Shown: in pieces, positions 1 through 30,299 of the stretch | Layout of the letters: each line of letters starts with the position of its first letter | How positions within the stretch are numbered: position 1 is the stretch's first letter | Assembly: GCA_012861695.1 (NCBI GenBank) | Contig: JAAOOA010000033.1 | Span: forward strand, 14,540,434 to 14,604,433 | Direction: 5' to 3' | DNA: 64,000 nucleotides | Source of the DNA: Trematomus loennbergii | Lineage: Eukaryota > Chordata > Actinopteri > Perciformes > Nototheniidae | The notes under the pieces: model-generated | Database searches by the model: none | What the model saw: only the letters and a program-made list of their open reading frames with translations | Told to the model about the DNA's origin: nothing | Position numbers and translations under genes: made by a program

Positions 1-58
1 TAATAGATAGTAGATAGATAGATATACTTTATTAATCCCAAATTGGGAAATTCTTTAA
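1..58. repeat. 3'-tail-like fragment of a fish non-LTR retrotransposon
   Basis: The window opens with a tagata simple repeat that runs into an actttattaatccc / gggaaatt motif. This combination is common at the tails of non-LTR elements across teleost genomes. No coding part of the element is visible. The family assignment rests on remembered sequence, so it is tentative. Confidence 0.5.
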
Positions 59-2090
59 TATATATAATTATAAAGCACTTTGGCTAAAACTTGGCTAAAA
101 CATGAGAAAACCTTCATTCTCCATTAATTAGCTTGTGTTAAACAAAAGGTAATAACAACTAGGCTACTAATGAAAAAATAAGTCGTTTTAAGTATTGTAA
201 AGCAAATTCAGCTAAGTTAAGACTTGTAGAAAGTGACAGATACAAGCCTATTTTCCTTCACATACGTTAAGGAGTTTACTATCAGATATCAAGAAAATCA
301 GATTTGTAATAAGCGTGGCAACTTTATAAGTATACACACCGACACTGTGCACCGGTTTGTTGTTAGCACGTATGGCTTCCACACCAAGATGGTAACTTAC
401 CTTATTATGTGGGAAATAACAGTCAGCGAGTCCAAACGGAGATATGTGTGGAAACCATAGGAAACGGGTCTTTAACCGACTAAGAACCGCGACGTAATTT
501 ATCCCAAAAAGTTGCCCAGAGATCAAGTCCGACCGGTAATGGGGACACACAGAGATCCTGACCCCTCACTCTTTAAACTCTCAGCCGCGTTCACACCAAG
601 TACTTTGAAACAGCGAGTCCTGTCCGCACACACAGATGAAGGCTGAATGGAGAGTTTCTCTGCAGCCGGAGTTGGACCACACTCAATCCCGCCCACTGGA
701 CTATATAGCCTACTAGTTATGTGATTGTGTCTGCATTTCTAGTGGTGGTGATTTGGATTTAAAAGATACCCAATTAAAAGGAATTTATTCTAACTGCCTG
801 ATCATGCACAACAGGTTGAATAAAACACTGAATAAATGTCACCGGTATTCCACATATGTAGATTACACTGATATGCTGTGATTGGTGTGAATCATACCTT
901 CTGCTCTCTGAGGCATGCTTTCCATCGCTATTAGCTGATCATCACATGTTATTTACATGAGCATGGGCTGAGTTCTGAAATTGTTAAGACAAATGCAGTG
1001 GTGAACTGTCAGTCCCACAGGTTTCAGATGATCCAACAGATGCTGCAGCGCCACCCTTATGTCAATCAGTGCAGTTCAGATCTTCAACTTGTATAATATG
1101 CTGCATAAAGTTGAAAGCCCTTCATTCAAAAATGTTCCTGAAAAAAAAATGTATAGCAAAATGTGCTTAGTAGGCACATTATTCAGAAAGTAAGTGTTGT
1201 AAGGGGTCGAGGTGGATCTAAATGTTAAATTGAGTATGTATAGTAGATTCATCTACAATACTGATGCATATTTTATATACACATATTCCCAAAGATATTG
1301 AAGTGACTGTTATTTTGTATATATTGATTGTTGTGTTTTTTCTTAATGTGTGCATATGTATAAATGTGTCTGTTGATTGAGTATGCTATAGGATGTACAT
1401 ATTTTTATATATATTTGGATTTGTGGGAAACGGTATTTCGATCTCTCTGTCTGTACACACAAACTAAAAGATTGACAATAAAGTTGACTTTGACTTTTTT
1501 TTTTATAACTGAAAATGTTTTGTACATGCACATTTTAGAAAAATATTATTGTTTATTGCCACCTATGTTCACAGATAATGGTATTTCCTGTGCTGTATGG
1601 GTGCTTAGACAGGAAACAAACATTGAAAATTATATATTTTTTTATTTGGATAAAAATACTGAAAAGTTGTGAATTTACAATGTATCTCCTTGGTCAATAG
1701 AACCCATTTTTGTCTATTGGCCCCGTCGAAATATCTAAGGATGAATACAATTTAACAAAAGAAAAGAGAATCAGATAACCATTTCAAATTGATAAATGTA
1801 CTGTGCATATTTATGAACACCATGATAAATACACATCTTAAACCTTTGGCTACACAAAAACATTTTTTTATTTAAACTGGACACCTATAAAATATTTTCA
1901 TATTGGTATGCAAACTTATTCAATGTTTCCTCACTCTAATTTAAAAAACAAAAGCATTGTAATGTGTATTTTTTTGACCGTGTAATACAGGAACATAATT
2001 GTATCAAAACATAATTTATGTTGTAATCTGTTGTACTGATAATACATATTAATGTTAAACCTGTTATTATTCTCTGTAAAGAAAACAAAC
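59..2090. other. Intergenic region upstream of brwd3
   Basis: About 2 kb of AT-rich sequence without a supportable gene. The open frames here are short and have no recognisable domain. At 583-606 there is an isolated copy of the terminal motif gccgcgttcacaccaagtac shared with the elements at 4836-5128 and 47783-48322. The proximal brwd3 promoter and 5'UTR probably begin at about 2090-2275, where gctaac/gttagc-type words become frequent. No TATA box can be assigned. Confidence 0.5.
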
Positions 2091-2275
2091 CGATATCGCA
2101 CTGTTTCACTGGAGGGCGCTGACACAAAGCACCAGGTGGTCAGGGAACAACTTGAGAGAGGAGGCCATTCACGAGCCTGTTTTAGCTACACGCAACTAGC
2201 TACTGTTAGCTATCCGGCGGCTAACGAGCAAGCTAAAACATCAGTTTGTCTTAATGTCGCCTGTCTTACCAAGTG

Positions 2276-20034
<17,759 letters not shown>

Positions 20035-21890
20035 CCTCAAGAGGAAACTGTCTAACATGACTTCAGGGATTTCTTTCTTTCTTTTGTACAAGTGTATATA
20101 TAATATATAAATGACTGCTAATGACTCTCACACTGATCGCTGGTGCTCATGATGTGTTGCCATGGAGGAGTCTCCTTCTCTCCACACTCTCCAGCTGGAC
20201 TAACTCACCTCGGCCTTACTGCTCGCTGCTCCTCTTCCTCCTCTTGTGTTTCACGTCTAGGAATAAACACTACAGCCCCCTCCTCTCTTCCTCCTGGTCA
20301 CCAAAGAAGGATGCGGTGATGCCAAATATGGTGCTCATATTTTACTTTGTTGGTTTTCTTCTCAGCGAGTAATCTAACAGAACTCTTCATGGTAGTGGTG
20401 GTTCGGTCATGACCGCGGTGAGATGTGTGCAGTGTCACCGATGTCAACCTTTTTTGGTACTTTTACTCACAACCACGAGCCTTAGTTTGAAGAGCTCACC
20501 TCATTCAGATTTATTTCCATCTGTAGCTCCAGTGTAGTAGACACTAGCAATACTTCAGTGACCGCAGTCAGTAGAATACAGATCCACAGACATTTCCCAG
20601 CTCTCCTCGGACAATTTGACGTCCTTGGCCCGTGAATGTGTATTGTTTTCCCTGCTTCCCTCCTGGTGGTGTTGACTGTTTTATCGGTTCTTCAATTCTG
20701 CTAGAATTGGGTGCTTTTTTTTTCTTTCAGTTTTTTATTTTTAAGGGAAAAAAGAGATTTATCTGGGGTAAAAAGCCACTGCATCCTGTTTTGGATTTGT
20801 CATACTCCCTGGTGGATCAGACCCGCATCAGTTTACTCATGGTTGCTTTCAATACATCTTCTTCACCCAGCATGTGCAAAAACAAAGGGTCCCTGGCGTA
20901 CTTCTTCCACAATAATATTTATTTTTCCATTGTATTCTAAGGTTACTTTTTCGTACGCTGACAGTGATGAGGAAAATATTTGCACATTTATCTACACCTT
21001 GTGGCAGCTGAGTAGTAAAGACTGGAGAAAGAGAAAGGATTATTGTGTAAGAATGTTGAAACTGTGCCAGGATACCTTCAGTCTTTTTTCTTTTTTTTAA
21101 CAGTTTGAACAATTAAAACAAAATGAACTTCTTTTAACCTGTGTGTGTGATAGAGCTAGTTGGCCACATTAATCATGCTTTCTATTGGCTTTAAGCAAAA
21201 GTAGCAACTATTGATTAGCCCTAGTAGGTTGTGCCATTTATTCCCTCTTGTTTTATCCACCTATGGCCTGATGGGTAGATCATATGCACATTATACTACC
21301 TTTTCCCACTACAATCAGGCATAATGTTGGTGTCAGAATCCTTGTGTGGAGCTTTTCTGCATGGTTTTATAACAGTGATTCCTCATTTTGCAATCAGCAC
21401 GTGTTTCTCATGGAATTGCATAGTATTGGATACCTTGTTGTTGCACCAATATTTACTGTGGCCGTTGTTTGGTAAATCTTCTGACACATCAGGGGAAAAG
21501 CTGACTCACAAATTGTCGTTTTTAACACTGGGTGCTCTAATCCAAACACCTCATCATTCATAGGAGAGAGGTTTTTTTTGTTTTTTTTTGAGCTGAAGAG
21601 TTTGAGTGTCAGGTGCTCAGAAAAACACACAAATCAGCATCTAGGGTGCTCCAGGCGGCAGCATTACCCGCCTTCTTGGAATGACTTGCCGTTTGTGAGA
21701 AGACTGATTCATATTTTTGGGAATCTTATTTTCATATAGTAGCTGGCTCTTAGTCTCGCCTCGAAGCGTCAGATTAGTTGACTAAAACATTCTATTGTAG
21801 ATGGAGTAAGAATATGTGACCTGTCTTTTATACAAAATGTTTTGATTGTAACAGTTTTCTTTTTTTAATAAAAAAACATGTCAAATGAAT
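20035..21890 (+). other. brwd3: brwd3 3'UTR with two candidate poly(A) signals
   Basis: This is non-coding sequence directly after the TGA at 20032-20034. An ATTAAA lies at 21112-21117 and an AATAAA at 21867-21872; the second follows a T-run and is the likelier distal end. No other gene is supportable here; the open frames are short and have no recognised domain. The exact cleavage sites are inferred. Confidence 0.6.
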
Positions 21891-23424
21891 TTCTTGGTTT
21901 TGGTCTGCTGCTTTCTGGATGTTTGTGGTCGTTCTTTGATGATTTCTAACAGGGTTTTTCCCCATCAAAAGCTGTTCCCCCAGCACTTGGACTGAGTCAT
22001 CTTTATAATCGCATGGTCATAAAACATGCACCGCAGGCAAATATTCAATAAGTACAAAATTCCGGCACTGTCTAGTGACTGCCGCTAACCTGACTGTACC
22101 ATTTTGATTCTGCGTTTGCTGCATTAATGCACTGAGAGCTGGGGTGAGTCAGACGAGGAACAAGCAAGGTTGAGCTGTGACGCACCGAGCTCTGCCACAC
22201 CTAGAAACTGCAGAGCCACTGAAGGATCATGGGAATTCAAATGGATCAATGCATAAAGTGATCACTTTAAAAGGGTTCTAAAGGGGCAAATCAAAGTGTA
22301 TCACATCTTACTATAGTATTGATAACAAATTATGAGTTAATTAGCTTTTCTATTACAAAAACCACCTGACTACAAACAGGTCTTTAGTGATTACTTTACA
22401 ATTACTATAGGAACCAGTGGCTATTAAAAGACTATGTGAAATTAAAAAGGCATATTTTTCACAATGATGGGAATACCAACAGCAGATTTTTGGTTATGGC
22501 AGAGAATAGCCAGTTAACGTTTTTTTCTTTTTTTAATTAGCCATCTTTTTTTAATTCAAATTAAACATATCATTAGATGGTCTCTATACTATGCATGAAT
22601 GCAGAAAGGGTAGTGGAGTTTTTTTTTGTTATCAGATCAGCAGTGGGATAATTAATTGTGTGAAAGTACAAATGAAGCATTATGGAACTATAAACACCCA
22701 CCTTCAAAAGACTCCAAATAGAAAGCAATTTAAATAATTGCTTTTGAGCAAAGGTCCCAAAACATGGAGCTCAACCTTAGGATCTGGGGTAGGGGCAAAA
22801 AGGTTTATTATTTGTTATAAGTAATTTCACGAGTCTTTGCTGTGCGTAAGAACATGGTATTCCTTCATTGTGTCAATAAGCATCAGGAGAGAGGGAGACT
22901 GACAAAGCATGGAGCCTTTGAATAAAGCTGTACTACTAAAATGCCCATGCTTCAAACAGCAACAGGCTTTAACTGCATTCTTACTCGCTTGCTTTGTTTT
23001 GAAAAATGAAATGCAATTCAAATGTAAGTGATATGTTTTGACTGAAGGCAGCAGCTTTTGAAACTGGCCTAATTAAAAGTCAACTTGTGTTGCATTTAGA
23101 GGAGAAATAAGGTTAAAAAAAAACACCTTTCAGAAAGAAAAGTGACTTGAAGTAATCTTGAGGATTTTCATTTACATAAATGCCTGTTAAGTCATAACCC
23201 TTCACCAAATGGTGTTACCTATGATCTCTGATATATGATGACAGCTTTTTACTTTTTAACTTTCAAACCACTTCAATGAATACATTCTTATTACAGTGCT
23301 TTATTAACATCTTAGTTATCGCATGTGCATAAACAGATTAGTAATTGTTATTTAAGAATCAAACTGTGACAATGTAACTCAGACCACCAATAGAAGACTT
23401 TAGACAAACATATTTTTCTTGGTA
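21891..23424. other. Intergenic region between the convergent brwd3 and tent5d 3' ends
   Basis: AT-rich sequence with T and A homopolymers. A reverse-strand AATAAA equivalent also occurs near 22803, which could give tent5d a longer 3'UTR. The open frames are short and I recognise no gene or structured RNA. Confidence 0.5.
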
Positions 23425-25039
23425 TTTATTACCACAAAACAACAATCTGAGCAGTAACATATCATAACAGGAATACTTTAACTTCTCTACATGTCAAACT
23501 GTCGTAACGATACACGATACACCCAAAATCTCCAGATAGATACATCACTTCAAAGCTACACTATACGGCACACAGTGTTTTAGACGTTTTTAATATTTAA
23601 TCGGGGATTCACGAGCTTGTCAGAAACACATTCATTACTCAACAACAGCTTTTGTTTTTGTTGCATTTACATTGTGCTTCAGTCTCAGCTTGAGTGTGAA
23701 CAGCTTGAGTGTGAACAGCACACATTTCCTTACCTGTGCTTACATGTTCTTTTCTTTGTATTGTGAAAAAATACTGAGTATATGTACTGTATGCATACAC
23801 AATGAACAAACACAGTGTAATAACTGCTGGCTGCATCGACTGCTTGAACAATTCAAATGTGCCGTGACATCAGCAAGCAAAACCCTGGCAAAACATTCAC
23901 TAACATCAATAAGAAAAATAAACAGTCACCAAGTAATACACACAAAACATATATTCAGCTTGTTGACGAGGAAAAACAGAATTTGACATGCTCTCTGGAT
24001 TTTAAGTAGAAAGGAAACTTGAATAGATTTGATAAACTGCATGGTCAATTCATTTTAGCAATGTAAAAGCACTAACAAACACCCCACAGTAACATGTCCC
24101 TGATTGGGAGTTTGGTTTTAATATTTAAAGTGGCTGTTGAAAATAATTAGGCTTTTCTCTGCAATGAATTTGCATAAAGAAGCTTTTAATGTTCAAAGAA
24201 AGGTAAAGACCCCCAATATTATTATCTTATCATTACGAGAGATGGAGACCAAGAATACATATTTTTCTGGCCAACTTTGAACTTAAAAAAAACGAATAAA
24301 AAAACCAAAACCATTCAAAATGTATCAACATTAAAAGCCTAATCTGTTTGTTTAGCTTCTCTTAACCAACCCAATCATTTCCATACAGTCATAATGGAAC
24401 CAAGCCTTCAATCTCCTGTTTCCACCCTTGAAATTAGGTGTTAACATTCACAGATAGATAACTTACAATATCATACAAATATCACAGCATTTTATCCCCT
24501 AGGTAAATGATGTTCTTTTACTCTACAGTGAATACACAGGTACAATCTGAAATTCACTCCACAGATACTGATGAGTCACAAAACCAGCTATAAAGGTGTG
24601 TTTAACCCTCAGGTTAAGGATGTATCATTATTCAAACTTTAACTAATCGATATTTTTGCTGCCAACATGTATGATGTTCTTATATGTTGAAAATGTGTAT
24701 CTTTAAGCCATAGAGATTTGTCACATTACAACATTCTCCTCAACAAGGGACGGTGAGCATCGAGCCAAAGCTGAGCTGAAACAGCAATGAACAAAGACCC
24801 TCCACTTCAATAGATCCTCTCCACGAGCTCCCTGAAATTGGGCTCTTTCTTTCCTCTTTAAAAGTGTTCATCTTGAAAGGGTGCCATGCTTCGCCTCCAT
24901 ACCCCTTTCAGTTCTGACCTTTTATTTCATAATCGGGAGGGGTTTCAAAGCATCAAACAACACTGTGCCCGTGGTTGCCTGTTGTCGATAAAACTTCCAT
25001 TTGTGCCTATGCTTGCAGAGCACCATGCTGAAAGCAGCC
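23425..25039 (-). other. tent5d: Probable tent5d 3'UTR
   Basis: Non-coding sequence downstream of the tent5d stop on the minus strand. A tttatt at 23425-23430 reads AATAAA on the minus strand and is a reasonable poly(A) signal, giving a 3'UTR of about 1.6 kb. Long 3'UTRs are usual for TENT5 genes. Confidence 0.5.
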
Positions 25040-27286
25040 TCAATGCCTCTCTGTGGGCACCTCACTGTAGCTACACCAGGCCGGTCTGCACGTGCACTTG
25101 TAGCGGGTAGGGGTGGTAGACGAGGGGGGCTGGGCCTGGGTGATGAAGTAGCTGCTGTAAATGGGCTCGGCCATGTACGGAGCCGGCTGGTAGAAGCAGG
25201 TGACGTTGGCAGTGTTGGGAATGGCGTTCTGTTCGCCCAGCACCCTGAGAGCCAGGACTGTGATCATGTTGAGGGTCTGCCTCCTCTCGTGTCCCATCAA
25301 ACACACCGTGCTCTGGTCTATGATGCGCCGCAGGGTCATCAGGTAGTCGTACTTGCTCGTCTCCTCGTTGCCAATAAAATGGCATTGCAGGTAGGCCTCG
25401 ATCTTTCGCTGCTGCTCGCTCACGTCGGGAAAGTCAATGAAGAAGCGGGAGCACATGTATCGCTCCAAGGACTTGATCTCAGTCTCGCTGGCTGGACGGA
25501 AGTTCCTAACCAGCAGGTCGCTGTATTTCAGCAGGCCCCCTCCTCGGATCTCCTCTGGTTTGTGGGTGGCGATGAGGCGGAGGCGGAGGTGGTCCATCGC
25601 CTGGTCAAAGTCTCCATACATGCACTCCGCTTCGACAGTGATAGTAGGCTCCCCGGCTGCACCAACCCATGAACCCGCCCCGCACCGGTTCTGTACAGCT
25701 TCTGGGGTTTGATCATTGATCTGAGGCTGTCCATATGTGTGGCTTTGAGTCTCCAAATCAGGAGGCTTCCTCGAGTGTTTTGGCTTTACAGTTTGTTCCA
25801 CAGTTTCATTGGAGCCAGTCCCATCCTGAAGTGTACTTACGGGACCGCATGTGGGAGCTGAAAGGGTTTGTAAAGCCTCTGACTTGGGGGTCAGAACATT
25901 TGAGCCATGAACTTGAGCGCTGTCCAGTAAAGAAGGCTTTCGCTGAAGAGGTTTGGGTATCTCTATGGGGGGAAACAGCGGAGTTGTAAGATCTGACAAA
26001 TCAGTCAGTAAAGACCAATTCTCTGGCTTACTGATCAACTTCCTTGACATTTTCCTTTGTAATTTTGGTGAAGGGCAATAGTCGGGTACAATATTCTGTG
26101 ATGTGCTGCAAGTTTTCTTAGCAGGAGGAGGAAAGGAAAATTCAAGATGTGAATCTTGTGGGGAGTCGACTTTGAACTGAGTAGTTTCCACGCAATGGAC
26201 TTCCTGCAGAGCTGACTTTTCTGCTGTTGGAGGAGCTTGTGACGCAGACAGCTCTTCATAACTCTGCAGATTTAAACATGCATGTGTCATCAGCGGATCC
26301 CTGGCAACCGGTAATAACGTTTCAGCGGCTAAAAGTAAAGGATAATCACTGTGAAACTGACCTTTCTCTTCTCCTTTTTCTTCACATATCTCAAACACAA
26401 TTTCTTCTGCTGAATGAACGTCTTTGACCCCATCCACGTCTTCCTGCGGTAAGTTAGCGCTCGTGGAATCCAGCACCTCCTGCTGCTTTTCAACCACACG
26501 CTCAACCTTTGCACCTGGAAGGTCTTCCTCAAGCACAGGAATGGTCTCATCCTGAGATTGGTTTTCTCCATTGGAGTCTTTTTCAACATCAGGTTCAACT
26601 TCTCGAGGAACACTTGATTGCTCTTGCTTTTTCTTTTCATCCTCATTGTGTCTTTTAGACAAATTCCCAGCATTCAATGCCAACTTCCCGACTTGTTTCC
26701 TTTCTGTCTCCCAGTAAGACTCCAGCATGCGGTCTAATATTATCTGGAAGGAGTCCACGCTGAACTCGAACTGTCTTCTAAGGGAGCTGACGAAGCGGAG
26801 CCCTACGGTTTTAGATCTATTGTTCGAAAGCGAGATTAGGCTCCATCTGTCATGTTCGTTGAAAACTTTCACCATCTTTTGCACGTAGGCCTCCTTCATC
26901 GTCAGGCATGTGATCTTCCGTCTGTTAACGCCACAGGGGAGGAGGTCTCGTAGGGTGCCCAGCACCACCTCCTTTATCACCTGAAGGTCCCCCTCCCTGG
27001 GCAGCTCCACTCCAAAAATGATGTCTAAATCTCGGTAGCCAAGGCAGTTATCCCTCACCAGGACGTAGCTGGCCGTCGCGCCGTTGAGCCGTATGTCTCT
27101 CACCTGGATGTCTCTTTCCACCAGCCGATCCTTAACCACACGGATGATGTCTTTCGCTCTCACCTGCAGTGTGGGGAAGTTTCCTCGTCCATGGATGGGG
27201 ATAACCTCAGTCAAGACTTTGTCCAGAGCTTGCATTTGCTCAAGGGTCAAGTTGTGGAACCTCTTCTCTGTTGGAAGCTCCATCAT
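25040..27286 (-). CDS. tent5d: Terminal nucleotidyltransferase 5 family (FAM46), TENT5D-like, with a large internal insertion
   Basis: Non-canonical poly(A) polymerase family acting on mRNA tails in the cytoplasm. One uninterrupted exon of 748 codons. I start at the first of two ATGs just after the acceptor tttcacag; the frame extends only a further GTG AGG upstream. Residues 1-199 hold the N-terminal nucleotidyltransferase half: GNFPTL, LNGATASYVL, the catalytic pair D86-L-D88 in GYRDLDIIFGVEL, and the third carboxylate D178 in FEFSVDSFQI. Residues 550-748 hold the second half: ECMYGDFDQAMDHL, KPEEIRGGGLLKYSDLL, SRFFIDFPDV, CFYQPAPY. Between them (25640-26689) lie about 350 Glu/Ser/Pro/Lys-rich residues that I do not know from any TENT5, while human TENT5D is about 389 residues in all. 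The paralogue call rests mainly on the brwd3 neighbour; PHIP with TENT5A is a related pairing elsewhere. Candidate 5' non-coding exons end at donors at 28550 and 30297 on the minus strand. Confidence 0.85.
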   Translation of the reverse strand: MMELPTEKRFHNLTLEQMQALDKVLTEVIPIHGRGNFPTLQVRAKDIIRVVKDRLVERDIQVRDIRLNGATASYVLVRDNCLGYRDLDIIFGVELPREGDLQVIKEVVLGTLRDLLPCGVNRRKITCLTMKEAYVQKMVKVFNEHDRWSLISLSNNRSKTVGLRFVSSLRRQFEFSVDSFQIILDRMLESYWETERKQVGKLALNAGNLSKRHNEDEKKKQEQSSVPREVEPDVEKDSNGENQSQDETIPVLEEDLPGAKVERVVEKQQEVLDSTSANLPQEDVDGVKDVHSAEEIVFEICEEKGEEKGQFHSDYPLLLAAETLLPVARDPLMTHACLNLQSYEELSASQAPPTAEKSALQEVHCVETTQFKVDSPQDSHLEFSFPPPAKKTCSTSQNIVPDYCPSPKLQRKMSRKLISKPENWSLLTDLSDLTTPLFPPIEIPKPLQRKPSLLDSAQVHGSNVLTPKSEALQTLSAPTCGPVSTLQDGTGSNETVEQTVKPKHSRKPPDLETQSHTYGQPQINDQTPEAVQNRCGAGSWVGAAGEPTITVEAECMYGDFDQAMDHLRLRLIATHKPEEIRGGGLLKYSDLLVRNFRPASETEIKSLERYMCSRFFIDFPDVSEQQRKIEAYLQCHFIGNEETSKYDYLMTLRRIIDQSTVCLMGHERRQTLNMITVLALRVLGEQNAIPNTANVTCFYQPAPYMAEPIYSSYFITQAQPPSSTTPTRYKCTCRPAWCSYSEVPTERH

Positions 27287-27292
27287 CCTCAC

Positions 27293-30290
27293 CTGTGAAA
27301 TAGAGGTCTGACATATGTATCACATTATAAGGAATGAGTGCCAATGAAAGATCGAGGCAGTACAACAGAGTAGACATCATATTATTTGAAATACTTTTTT
27401 TTCTTAGAATAACTAAATCTACTGGACTTTTGTCTTCTGTACAATATGCCCTTTTCAAAGGAAAATGTGCACATAAAATGTATTTGTTTGGACATGTTTG
27501 TCATCTTAACACCCTGTCTACATCCTTTTCCTTTATCATTTGTTTTCATTTATTTGTAAGCCTGAAAGTCTGGACTTCACTAATCTAACATTTGGTATTT
27601 TGTTTTCCCCTGCTCCTAAGAATTTAAATGCACAATTGCAGTCAAACTAATATGTGAACTGCACTGAGGCCTTTTGTTTGACATGATTTTACCATAGCAG
27701 TTGCTGATAGCAGTTTGTGCAAAATGCAATGTGACATTGTTTATCAGCTAGGTATGAATTATAGTCAATGCTCCAATTTAGCAACAAAGGTAACAACATA
27801 CTTAAAGCTGGGTTAAGCAGTATTTTATTGCATTATTTGGCAAAGATTAGATATTTTGAATTGCTTTTATATTTCAGATTATATATCATAATATTTCATC
27901 TTGTTGTATTTCAAGTTGTCTGAGAGAAAATAGCGCATGGCTCCGGCTGCAGGATGAGATCTGTATTTTTTTATTCTGGAATGTTTTTTTTCATTATCCA
28001 TAAAACTGGTACCACTTGAACTTCAATATTCTAAAAGGCTATAATGGAATTTTTGCATGATGACGACAAATAAATACTGCCTACCCCGCCTTTAATATGT
28101 GCTGTGAAGACTGGGTTATGCTACCACCAGATGGCAACAGCATTATAACAAATGGCAAAGTCATCTGAATGGCACAGGAATCGCTTGATCATGCTTTTAG
28201 TGATGCACTGAATCTTTTCAATTCCCCATGTTGTACTTCTCTGTGCACAAGGTTGTAACAAGCAGCAGGTTGCAAAAGTAAAATGAAAATAAACATGTTC
28301 TCTCACATTTATTTCCTATTCCTAATAGACTTTAAAATGGTTGTCATGATAACAGATATTTGCTTCAAGCTATTTAGTGCAGACAACACACTTGTAAGAT
28401 GTGAATAGTTTAAATAACGACCCCATGCAGTGGGAGTTTTAGTTCTTTTCTGATATTGATCAAATACATTCAAGTTGTACTATGAACGTCATCAGCTGTT
28501 TGTCACGCGATTTGATGGTCACAGTAGATTAAGATTCAGTGTGACTCACCTGTGTGTTATTCACTAGCTTGCAGCTGCAGGAAAATCTGGTTGATGGATC
28601 TATAATCGGCAGACAGGCTGGACTTGTGTGTGTTTTTATTGTCTGTATAAACATGTTCATCTGAGGTAGGAGTCCTGCTGAATCTAAACTTGGTATACCA
28701 AACAAGCCATATACAGCTGTGCTTATACACTAGACATATTGATTCTAATAAAAAGTGATGTGCTTATCCCTGCTGTTTTTAAAGTGACAACATTGTATTT
28801 GTTAAAGGGAAAAGGGTCTTTATAATTGTACGCTGACTCACTGATGAGGCAAATGTTTTAGTGTATTGCTAGTAGGCTATAAACGACCTTCACACTCTAA
28901 CGCTTTTATGACAACATAGGGATCATTTAAGGATCCACAGGGTGTTTTGAAAGATAAAAGATCTCATCCTGTCTATATTGCGTTCAATAAAATGTTTTGT
29001 GCATTTTATTTAAAGGTGAAGGAAATTAAGCTTAGACATTTCTTCTTAGTTTTTTTTAAATTGCGTCAATTACATATTTGCCATTTATTGGGTTATTGCG
29101 TTATTGCTACACTATAGCAAATCCAATTCAGGTCAAATGTATATGACCTTTATTGTTTGGGTAAAGGTAGGTGAATCCGTGCTATTTTAGAAAGCTTGAC
29201 AGAAAACTTGAAAATGCACTTTGAGGTCATCTGATCTATGTTGCTCTTATGACACCTAGGTTTTTATTTTACTCACTTATATTGTGTTAAGATTATTAAA
29301 TTACAAATGTGAATTATGCATTTCAAAAAGATTGTTAGATATCACTACTTGAATTGATACCAAGTATGTGCCAATTGTAATGTATTGTATATGATTACAA
29401 ATGATAATTGACCATATACTCAACTTAAGTAAACTCTAATGTTTTTTTTATAATTATAGTATTTTTCTTACATTATTTGAATTTGTGTACTTCTTATTTA
29501 TTGTTTTTGATAATGATAATGATATACTATTAGATAAATGAAATTAATGTAGTTTAATACTGTTTATCTCAGTGAAAAATAGCTAACCCTGTTGAATATA
29601 ATTTGTACAGTTTCAAGCTGTCCTGGTCATATCATGTGATGTACTTTAAATAGCACTGGATCATCTGCTGAGTGCGGAGTGTGTGACACTACAGCCTGTG
29701 TTAGTATCATGAGTGTAAAGGTGTCAGACAGTAGCTCGGGGCACAAACAAGGCCCACTAGCAGCCTCTAGTGAATCTGGGGGGTTACATCAGCTCGGTCC
29801 TGCAGCAGCACTGCTGTTCCTATGCCACTTGGCTTCTTTTTAGATAAGAATATATGAGTCATAAAGCTCTGAATGAAGCATCACTGCCTGGCTCTCCTGG
29901 GTTAGGCTATTTCCCTGTGCGCAATAAAGAAACGACACAAAATGCACCACTTGGTTAACAGGGAGTACATTCACTAAATATATAGAGGTCTGGAGGGTGG
30001 AATAAAGCATACATACTATATTATTTAGCTTATACATTGTCGTGATCTGGAGGTATAGGCCTTTACATTGGTGGACATTTTAACAATATTTTGCAAAGGC
30101 CACTTTTGTTTTTTGATGTTTAAACTCGAAATGTATCAATGACTATTTAGTTCAAAATGAGCCCCTCGTCGCTATTTAGTGGTGCATTAATATTTGTTGC
30201 AATATGGACACAGGTCACAAGTTGGCATTCAGCTTAAGCAACTGCACAGGGTAATATTTAACAAAATACACAGCTGCACAACACTTAGAA
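27293..30290 (-). other. tent5d: tent5d 5' intron(s)
   Basis: Non-coding, AT-rich. Two minus-strand donor-like sites fit 5' non-coding exons: acacag|gtgagt at 28550 and aacag|gtgagt at 30297. I see no coding sequence or clear transposon here. Confidence 0.45.
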
Positions 30291-30299
30291 ACTCACCTG

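Noticed and set aside
20632..21100. Plus-strand frames of 102 and 129 codons after brwd3
   Set aside because: They lie in the brwd3 3'UTR, are AT/T-rich and have no recognisable domain.
25001..25672. 223-codon open frame on the plus strand
   Set aside because: It lies antisense to the conserved C-terminal half of TENT5. It has no recognisable domain and is explained by the coding bias of the other strand.
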